This document shows positions 57,399 through 63,709 of a stretch of 63,709 bases of DNA, in pieces (the first letter of the stretch is position 1; each line of letters opens with the position of its first letter). Below the pieces are notes generated by a model. It was not told where the DNA came from. It worked only from the letters and a program-made list of their open reading frames with translations, and made no database searches. A program made the translations under genes and the position numbers. This stretch comes from Cohnella luojiensis. GTDB lineage: Bacteria; Bacillota; Bacilli; Paenibacillales; Paenibacillaceae. The DNA is taken from assembly GCF_004564235.1 (NCBI RefSeq), contig NZ_SOMN01000025.1, positions 1 through 63,709 on the forward strand, given 5' to 3'.

Positions 57399-57674
57399 AT
57401 GGCGAGAAGAAGAAAACTAATCGTGCCGGGAGCGGAGCAGGGCGTAACCGATTTTAAGGCGGAAGTGATGCGCCGCGAAGGCTATTCGGTAAATCCGGCG
57501 AGACCGGATGACGTTAAGTACGAAGTCGCGGAGGAATTGGGCGTACCGCTGACCCCCAGGAATAACGGGAAGCTGACGACCGAGGAAGCAGGCCTGGTCG
57601 GCGGCAACATTGGCGGCCCGATGGTTCGTGAAATGATCAGGCTCGCCCAAGAGAAATTATCGAAGCGAGAGTAA
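57399..57674 (+). CDS. alpha/beta-type small acid-soluble spore protein
   Basis: 91 residues. The SASP motif is present in full: LTTEEAGLVGGNIGGPMVRE followed by MIRLAQEKL near the C-terminus, and the first helix DDVKYEVAEELGVPL which holds the GPR protease cleavage site (family form KFEIASEFGV). Such proteins coat spore DNA in the A-like form and are degraded at germination. The N-terminal part (ARRRKLIVPGAEQGVTDFKA) is more basic and longer than average. The start is preceded by a weak RBS; a long hairpin follows. Confidence 0.9.
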   Translation: MARRRKLIVPGAEQGVTDFKAEVMRREGYSVNPARPDDVKYEVAEELGVPLTPRNNGKLTTEEAGLVGGNIGGPMVREMIRLAQEKLSKRE

Positions 57675-57685
57675 CTTGTAATGAG

Positions 57686-57726
57686 AATAGGAGCATTCCG
57701 CGAATAACCCGCGGAATGCTCCTATT
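57686..57726 (+). terminator. long hairpin after the SASP gene
   Basis: AATAGGAGCATTCCGCG and CGCGGAATGCTCCTATT form a perfect 17-bp stem with a 7-nt loop; the 3' side is only weakly T-rich. Confidence 0.78.
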
Positions 57727-58147
57727 ACATAAGAATTTGCGCACGGCGGACCGTGGTTCCTCTATTTGTTCATTTTTACGTAGATTTCGGGTCTTGGAGG
57801 ACCATAGATCCCTTATAAGTCTATAGTGTTACCAGTAGTGTCGGATTTGACTGAAATAACGGAATCATGGTCCGGAAGCGGTGTCGAAAACGATGTTTTA
57901 GGTAAAATAACGCATCTCTTGTCCGCTTAATAAGCAGCACCATCCAGAAAGCCCTTTGGCTATGTTTCATGTGCCGGAAGGCTATTTGATTCGTTCTACC
58001 TAGCTGTATAATCTCCGAGACATCCCCCTAAAGTCCGATAATAATACAAAAAGTTACAAATTTCCTTAAAAAATGATTCTCAAGACGCGGAAATTTGCTA
58101 TAATAGCTTTTGAGATATCCAATATTTTCTTAATATTCACAAATATA
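57727..58147. other. intergenic stretch without recognised elements
   Basis: I see no gene in either strand here. From about 58035 the sequence becomes A/T-rich (AAAAAGTTACAAATTTCC, TATAATAG), which probably includes the promoter of the riboswitch-controlled RHS gene. Confidence 0.5.
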
Positions 58148-58225
58148 ACCGATAAAGGCAAACCCATCGTGAGATGGGGGCGCAAAGTCATGGGTCCCCC
58201 GTTGGATCGCCAGACCGTCGAAGTC
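58148..58225 (+). ncRNA. c-di-GMP-I (GEMM-I) riboswitch aptamer
   Basis: The conserved core is present: ACCGATAAAGGCAAACCCAT, a GNRA-like GTGA tetraloop with the stem CCCATC/GATGGG, GGCGCAAAGTCATGGGTC (the GCAAAG tetraloop receptor partner), and GGATCGCCAGACCGTCG on the 3' side, which aligns with the family's ATAGCCAGGTTGCCG block. It lies 84 nt before a secreted RHS protein gene, with a terminator between, as c-di-GMP switches of adhesin-like genes do. Confidence 0.85.
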
Positions 58226-58250
58226 GTAGGAGTCCGCAATGAATTTGCGC

Positions 58251-58280
58251 AGCCGAACGCTTAGGCGTTGCGGCTTTTTG
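58251..58280 (+). terminator. terminator of the c-di-GMP riboswitch
   Basis: AGCCG-AACGC pairs with GCGTT-GCGGCT (one bulged G), loop TTAG, followed by TTTTTG. It is the likely switching element; whether c-di-GMP turns it on or off cannot be read from the sequence alone. Confidence 0.8.
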
Positions 58281-58308
58281 CTTTTGCATTCGGGAAACGA
58301 GGCGCGAG

Positions 58309-61300
58309 ATGAGAGGTAAAGGCTGGATTCGAAGCTTGTCTGTAACACTACTGATTTCCATAATGATAGGTTTGGCTCCGACCGCGGTCTGGGCGGAGGC
58401 GGCAGATCGCTTAGGCGACGCTCTTGCCGAAGGCGGAGAGGCACTAGCCGAGTTGATGGAAAGTCTAAACGAGGAGCCGCAGGAGCCTTGGACAGACGGC
58501 CCGGATCGGACGGAAACGCCGCAATATTATTCTTTTACCGGTGATCAGGTTCTTGTTAAACGTCCCGATATGGGAGAGAAACGCGGCGGCGCGGGCGGCG
58601 CTTATTTGGACATGAACGATACCGCGGATATTTTCTCCGTAAGCAATGACCGCATCACATTCACCTGGAATGACCAATTACAAGACTGGATCGACGCGCA
58701 GGAAAAGGAATCAGGGAAAGCTGTCAGCCCGCCTGCGGGGTACACGGTAACAGTAGAAGTGAAAGAATTGAAGAGCGGCACTATTCAAACGCTCGTCGAG
58801 GATAGAGTAGATACTTCCGGTACGAATACCTATTCGTGGAACGGTAAAGACGCCAATGGCAAGTTGTCTCCGGACGGTTTCTATCATTGGCGATTAAAGG
58901 CGACGCCGCCTACGGTCACCTTTGAGCTCCCTCCGTTGAAACCGGGCGGTCAACCTCGTCCGGTTGAGAAAACCGCTCCTGCCTATTCCATGGAGTACCA
59001 GCTTTTCGTCCTAGACCGTACCGCGCCTGAGATCATCGGCGTCCTTCCGCTTGGAGATAATCAGCTTGCGGTGGAAACGCGCGATATGGTGGGCGGCTTA
59101 AAGAAAGTGACGGTTAATGGTTCAACAACGAGCACGAAGAGCTGGACAACCTCTCCGCTTCGTACTGCCGTAGCCGTTCAACCGGGAAATTCGGAAAAGC
59201 TGAAGGTTACAGTAGAGGACATTGCCGGCAACAAGAAGGAAGAAACGCTGCCTTTGTATCCTTTTATTACGGGAACGGGTTCGGAAGAGTACGTGCCGAA
59301 TGCGCAAGCCGTCGTAGCGGGGCAAAATACGCGCATTAACTTAACGACCGGTAACGGAACGCAAGCTTTCCAAGATTATACGCAGCATGGACCCGGAGTC
59401 GATTTGGATATCTTTTTTACATACAATCATCAGAATCGGGTGAAAGGTCCGTTCGGTTACGGATGGAATTTCAGCCTGGACTCCCGCTTGAATAAATGGG
59501 AGGGCGGGAATATCACCTGGCAAGGCTTTGACGGAACGGTGTATTGGTTCAAGCCGGAAGGGGGCGGGTATGCCACCTATGCTAACGGTCAACGCCAGCA
59601 CTATCCGAATTTATCGCTTCACCCTAATGTAGACAATCCGGAGGACCTCAATGCATTCGTAATGGAATGGCCGGACCAGCTTCGTTATCGCTTCAAGAAC
59701 GACGGACGGTTCTGGTTGATTCAGGATCGTTACTTGAACCAAATCTATTTCGAATGGACCGGCGCGAACGACTATCATCAACAGGATTTACGGATCGAAA
59801 GCGTCAAAGATACGAGCGGCCATTTTGTGGAATTTATTTACAAGCCAAATTCCGGAGATATAAAGTCTACCATCATCACGGATTTGAACGGCATCCCCAG
59901 TCAGTCAAATTCGGAACCTATCCCACTCAAGCAGAAGTTTTTCTTCATGTATAACAAAAAAGGCGAGTTTGTCGGGTACCGGGACCCGTCTCAGAAAATT
60001 ACCCGTTTTGTTTATGACGATTTGCATCGGATTTCCAAAGTCATCGACAACGGTAATAATAAGGAGGAAGAAGAAGGCGGAATGCCGGAATCGGTTACGA
60101 CGGCTTGGGTTTACGATGACCACAATCGCGTGACGCGGATGGGCATGACTCGCAAACAGGATAACGCGGAGGAGTTCCTCGGGGTTCAGTACGGAACGCG
60201 CGAAGCGACCGTGCAGCAGCCTCTTGGTGACTATAAGCTTCGCTGGAATAGCTCAAATCTGCCAACGGAACGCGTAGAAAATGTGGAGACGGCGGATGGG
60301 ACGGAAGAAGCGAAGACGTCCTATGTATATAGCGCGAACAATCTGATCAGAGAGACAGATCCGTTAGGTCGCGTAGCTCGCTACAAGTACGATGAACAGG
60401 ATCATGTCATCGCAGAGCAGAGTCAATCGGGCCGAATTGTTCATTATAAGTATGATGATCAGCATGATTTATTAAGCGAGAAAGGGCCTCTCGGATATAA
60501 CGTCCTATATACGTACCAGAAGGACGAACGCAAAATCCTAACCAAAACGACAGCGCAGCTAGCCGTCGATCCCGCAGGCGTAAACGAGAATCAGACCATC
60601 ACGACGAAAGAGGAGTATAATGGCAAAGGTCTGCTCGTGAAACGGACAGATGGCAGTGGCAATGATTTTGATTATACGTACGATAAAAATGGATTCCTAA
60701 CCGAGGACGGGACACGTCTGTCGTATGAGAACGATCTGCATGGCAATATCGTAAAACAAATCTCGGATAAAGGGACGACGGATGCTGCCGAGACGAACTC
60801 GACTTTCAATGACGTGAGCTGGCTCAGGCACCGCGAAGGTCCGACCGGTTTAGTCGAGGACTTCGAGTATGACGCGTGGGGTCGGGTAGTTAAAGCTACT
60901 CAGAGGGATGAGGACGACGGGACTCTAGCTATCACTCAAACCTATCTGTACGACGATGGCGGGAACTTGATCGAGCAATCGGACGGATTGACGAAGACGA
61001 CCTATAAGGTAGACGGAGCGGGAAATGTATTATCCAGCGTGACGGTTCCCCTGGAGGAAGGTACGGCAGGCCGGCGGGAGGAATCGTACGAATATGACAG
61101 CCGCGGGCTGGTCGTGAAGCGTACCGATTCGCGGGGAGAGACGACCGAAACCGCGTATAACAAAGCCGGTCAGCCAGTGACGACGATTATCTCGCCGGAC
61201 GACATGAAGACTTCATATGAATACGATAATGCAGGTCGGCAGAAAACGGTGATAGCGGCGGACGGCGGTCGAACGGAATACGCGTATGATTCGTGGGATC

Positions 61301-63709
61301 GCGTGATCGAGAGTAAGCAGGTCATTAAACCCGTACTGCCTAGCAATATTGTGGTAAGCTCCTCCGGAACGTTGTCCGAGAAGGTGGCGATTACGACTTA
61401 TCGTTACGACAGCGCCGGACGGCAAGTGGAAGAGAAACGTCCGAATGATTCATGGACGAGATATGCCTATGACGGCGACGGCCAAGTGCTGGAAACATCC
61501 GTAGGAGGTCCGGTCCCTCAGTGGAATGGCACACCCCTTGCTTCGGGCACCGCCGATAGCCTATATGAAGGTCATGAAGTATTGCAGCGTCAGCAGTATA
61601 CGTTCGACAAACTGGGGCGCGTGCTCACCTTCACGGACGGAAAAGGAAATATGACTCGATATGTCTACACGGGCCGAACCGTGGAGACGGTGACGCCTGC
61701 GTTGGATGATAATGGACAAGCTATCGCGTATTCGCGCAAGGAGTTCTATGATCCGGTCGGTCAGCTCGTTAAAATGATTTCCGAAGCTGATGACGTTACT
61801 ACGACTTCTTACAATGCTTTCGGGCATGAGGTCCAGTCGGTTAACGAGGAAGGGCAGACCGTCTCTACACTAACCGATCCTTACGGCCGAGTTTCCGAGA
61901 GGACCGAAGCGGTAGATCGTTCGGGCGCTCAACAGAAATTCCTATACAAGACGGATGCATGGGGCAACGTTCGGGAAGAGCGCCGCCAGCTTAACGGCAG
62001 CGACTGGGCGACTACTTCATATGCGTACACGCCGGATGGGGATTTGCAACAGGAAGTCTCATCCTCGGGGCTTGTTACGTTTTATTCCTATGATACTCAC
62101 GGATTTCTGAAGCAAGCGATCGAACGGAATTCGATGGGGGGCAGCGCCGCCGAGGAGCGGCTAACGTCTTACGCTTACGATTCCTTAGGCCGTCAGGTTA
62201 AGGTTACCAATCCGGATGGAAGCCAGACGCAGACGGTATACGATACGACTGGCAACGTCGTGCTTTCCTTCGACGGATTGATTAATGTTACCGAGTCCCG
62301 TTACGACCTTGGGGGTCTACTAACCGATTCGATTACTTATAAAGAAGGTACCACGGATTTAAGCGCGGCTAACATTAGCGCATTAACGCATTATGTGTAT
62401 GATGGAGCGGGCAACGTCGCGCTGACGAAAGACCCTAACGGCAATATTGCTCGGTCTGTTTATGATGCGGGCGGTCAGTTGGCACAGGAAATTCATTATG
62501 CGCAATCGTCGATGGCAGGCGACCAGATCGTGAACGCCTTCGAGTATGATCCTCGAGGACTTATGGTTGCGTCCGTTGATGGGAACGGTCATACCACGAA
62601 GTATGCTTACGATGCTGAAGGACAGCAGACGAGAGAAACCGATGCCGTCGGACATTGGACGAGCTTCGAATACAGTCCTTCGGGTTACGTAACGGCGGAG
62701 CGTCGCCCGCTCAGCCGCGATACGGAGTGGAAGTACGACTATCGCGGGAATCAGCTAGAAGAGAAGGATGCGCTCGGACGGATAGAGCGTTTCACCCTAG
62801 ATTTGGATGGCCGAACGGAAACACAGTTCAATCGCCTCGGGGAAGCGACGCAGTATGACTACGATTCCGCGGGACGGATGACGTCTAAGCAAACCCCGAA
62901 TGAGGGTGTTTTCTCGTACCGTTACGATTCCGTCGGGAACAAGCTCGAAGAGGTGCGTCCGGTATACGGTCCGGTTCGTTACGACTACGATACCCGCGAC
63001 AGCCTCACTTCCGTCATCGAACCGCAGGCTGCAGCCGGGGAATTGAAAACCGACTACACCTATGACGCGGAATTAAACCGGACCAGCCAGAAGGACGGAA
63101 ACACCCAACTGACTTCCTACGACTACGACGAGCTGGGAAGACGTCTTCAGAAGGTCGTCGTACGCGGCGAAACGGGCCAAGATGTTTTCGAATACCAGTA
63201 TGATCCGAATGGCAACGTCATCGTCGAGAAGAAACCAGGCGGTCTTACGACGCAGTATCAATACGATTTCATGAACCGTAAGGTTCGGGAGGATTACAAC
63301 GACGGTACTTGGTATGCCTACACCTATGACAAAGCGGGCAATATGCTGACCCGTACCGATAAGAACGGAACGATTAATTACAGCTACTACGACAACAACC
63401 AATTGCAACAGACAACGTATCCGAACGGCGATACTGTTGTCTATGAGTATAACGATAACGGGGAAAAGACCGCCGAGATCGTGAACGGCGAACGTACCGA
63501 ATATGAGCTCGATGCGAATGGCCGTCCGACGAGTTATACCGACAGCAAAGGGTACAAGTATGAATACGAGTACGATGCCGATGGTTACGTAACGGCGGTA
63601 AAATATCCGAACGGAACGGTAACTTCCGTCGATTACAAACCGGGCCATCTGATCGATACGCAAAAGACGACCCGCGCAGATGAGGCATTGCATGCCAGCG
63701 CGTATAATT
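58309..63709 (+). CDS. secreted RHS/YD-repeat protein (WapA-like), 3' end outside the window
   Basis: 1800 codons are visible with no stop. A signal peptide (MRGKGWIRSLSVTLLISIMI, then cleavage near VWAEA) is followed by about 300 residues of mixed domains, including a FlgD-like segment (DTSGTNTYSWNGKDANGKLS). A DUF6531-type start of the RHS shell (YTQHGPGVDLDIFFTYNHQN, then GPFGYGWNF) comes at about residue 360. From about 560 on there are dozens of YD repeats (YEYDNAGR, YTYDKAGN, YRYDSVGNK). RHS shells enclose a C-terminal toxin or adhesive domain, which lies beyond the window. The ATG at 58309 has GAGG upstream and sits behind a c-di-GMP riboswitch. Confidence 0.92.
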   Translation, partial: MRGKGWIRSLSVTLLISIMIGLAPTAVWAEAADRLGDALAEGGEALAELMESLNEEPQEPWTDGPDRTETPQYYSFTGDQVLVKRPDMGEKRGGAGGAYLDMNDTADIFSVSNDRITFTWNDQLQDWIDAQEKESGKAVSPPAGYTVTVEVKELKSGTIQTLVEDRVDTSGTNTYSWNGKDANGKLSPDGFYHWRLKATPPTVTFELPPLKPGGQPRPVEKTAPAYSMEYQLFVLDRTAPEIIGVLPLGDNQLAVETRDMVGGLKKVTVNGSTTSTKSWTTSPLRTAVAVQPGNSEKLKVTVEDIAGNKKEETLPLYPFITGTGSEEYVPNAQAVVAGQNTRINLTTGNGTQAFQDYTQHGPGVDLDIFFTYNHQNRVKGPFGYGWNFSLDSRLNKWEGGNITWQGFDGTVYWFKPEGGGYATYANGQRQHYPNLSLHPNVDNPEDLNAFVMEWPDQLRYRFKNDGRFWLIQDRYLNQIYFEWTGANDYHQQDLRIESVKDTSGHFVEFIYKPNSGDIKSTIITDLNGIPSQSNSEPIPLKQKFFFMYNKKGEFVGYRDPSQKITRFVYDDLHRISKVIDNGNNKEEEEGGMPESVTTAWVYDDHNRVTRMGMTRKQDNAEEFLGVQYGTREATVQQPLGDYKLRWNSSNLPTERVENVETADGTEEAKTSYVYSANNLIRETDPLGRVARYKYDEQDHVIAEQSQSGRIVHYKYDDQHDLLSEKGPLGYNVLYTYQKDERKILTKTTAQLAVDPAGVNENQTITTKEEYNGKGLLVKRTDGSGNDFDYTYDKNGFLTEDGTRLSYENDLHGNIVKQISDKGTTDAAETNSTFNDVSWLRHREGPTGLVEDFEYDAWGRVVKATQRDEDDGTLAITQTYLYDDGGNLIEQSDGLTKTTYKVDGAGNVLSSVTVPLEEGTAGRREESYEYDSRGLVVKRTDSRGETTETAYNKAGQPVTTIISPDDMKTSYEYDNAGRQKTVIAADGGRTEYAYDSWDRVIESKQVIKPVLPSNIVVSSSGTLSEKVAITTYRYDSAGRQVEEKRPNDSWTRYAYDGDGQVLETSVGGPVPQWNGTPLASGTADSLYEGHEVLQRQQYTFDKLGRVLTFTDGKGNMTRYVYTGRTVETVTPALDDNGQAIAYSRKEFYDPVGQLVKMISEADDVTTTSYNAFGHEVQSVNEEGQTVSTLTDPYGRVSERTEAVDRSGAQQKFLYKTDAWGNVREERRQLNGSDWATTSYAYTPDGDLQQEVSSSGLVTFYSYDTHGFLKQAIERNSMGGSAAEERLTSYAYDSLGRQVKVTNPDGSQTQTVYDTTGNVVLSFDGLINVTESRYDLGGLLTDSITYKEGTTDLSAANISALTHYVYDGAGNVALTKDPNGNIARSVYDAGGQLAQEIHYAQSSMAGDQIVNAFEYDPRGLMVASVDGNGHTTKYAYDAEGQQTRETDAVGHWTSFEYSPSGYVTAERRPLSRDTEWKYDYRGNQLEEKDALGRIERFTLDLDGRTETQFNRLGEATQYDYDSAGRMTSKQTPNEGVFSYRYDSVGNKLEEVRPVYGPVRYDYDTRDSLTSVIEPQAAAGELKTDYTYDAELNRTSQKDGNTQLTSYDYDELGRRLQKVVVRGETGQDVFEYQYDPNGNVIVEKKPGGLTTQYQYDFMNRKVREDYNDGTWYAYTYDKAGNMLTRTDKNGTINYSYYDNNQLQQTTYPNGDTVVYEYNDNGEKTAEIVNGERTEYELDANGRPTSYTDSKGYKYEYEYDADGYVTAVKYPNGTVTSVDYKPGHLIDTQKTTRADEALHASAYN

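Noticed and set aside
63073..63693. A 206-codon hydrophobic minus-strand frame at the window end
   Set aside because: It is the antisense reading of Tyr/Asp-rich YD repeats, which always look hydrophobic (Val/Ile) in reverse.

Overview
The window reads as chromosomal DNA from an endospore-forming Gram-positive bacterium of the Paenibacillaceae (Paenibacillus/Cohnella type). The evidence is moderate GC, strong AGGAGG-type ribosome binding sites with frequent GTG/TTG starts, and spore genes: an alpha/beta SASP, a YheC/YheD ATP-grasp protein, a RacA-like protein and a Cys-rich collagen-like protein. Regulation is also Firmicute-like: a preQ1-I riboswitch, a c-di-GMP-I riboswitch, an ABC-F gene behind a short upstream ORF and terminator, and ECF sigma/anti-sigma pairs. 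No rRNA, tRNA or CRISPR array was seen.

Layout. 0-6 kb: a 51-bp tandem repeat array, a MerR-methyltransferase fusion coupled to a second methyltransferase, a YheC/YheD gene and the first ECF sigma/anti-sigma module. 6-12 kb: an SDR gene remnant, a BadF/BadG-type kinase, a YqeG-like protein with lost catalytic residues, a trypsin-like protease fused to a DNA/RNA nuclease, and a YdcZ transporter pair around a Crp/Fnr regulator. 11.6-16.3 kb: a Ser/Thr kinase behind a GNAT gene that a TnpB insertion sequence has split, then a GNAT/MFS operon. 16.5-26 kb: an AAA ATPase, a collagen-like protein, a DUF3221 lipoprotein, a second 51-bp array, a membrane methyltransferase, a decayed aminoglycoside phosphotransferase-like gene, a polysaccharide deacetylase, a RacA-like gene, and a GNAT-nitrilase fusion beside a free nitrilase. 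26-38.8 kb: a heterodimeric BmrCD-type ABC exporter, LysE, an iron alcohol dehydrogenase, an AlkD-like glycosylase, the second ECF module (same promoter layout as the first), a deleted GNAT remnant, a GPH transporter with ChbG deacetylase, and an HD-GYP protein. 38.9-47.5 kb: a beta-propeller protein, an MBL hydrolase, an alkyltransferase-like protein, PepT, two transporters and a third 51-bp array. 47.7-53.1 kb: a stress block with Dps, Rrf2/DoxX, an MhqR-like MarR operon (dioxygenase, esterase, flavin reductase) and AHSA1/ArsR. 53.1-63.7 kb: queCDE, an ABC-F gene with a putative attenuator, a SASP, and a c-di-GMP riboswitch ahead of a large secreted RHS/YD-repeat protein that runs off the window.

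How the parts relate. Several blocks are self-contained regulator/target units whose operators are visible: MerR, twin ECF, Rrf2/DoxX, MarR/dioxygenase and ArsR/AHSA1. The HD-GYP protein and the c-di-GMP riboswitch point to c-di-GMP control of the RHS surface protein. The window also holds four decaying genes and several families of intergenic hairpin repeats. The most notable items are the 51-bp hairpin minisatellite at three loci, the twin ECF modules with identical promoter-leader spacing, the protease-nuclease fusion, the ABC-F leader, and the exactly reconstructable IS insertion.
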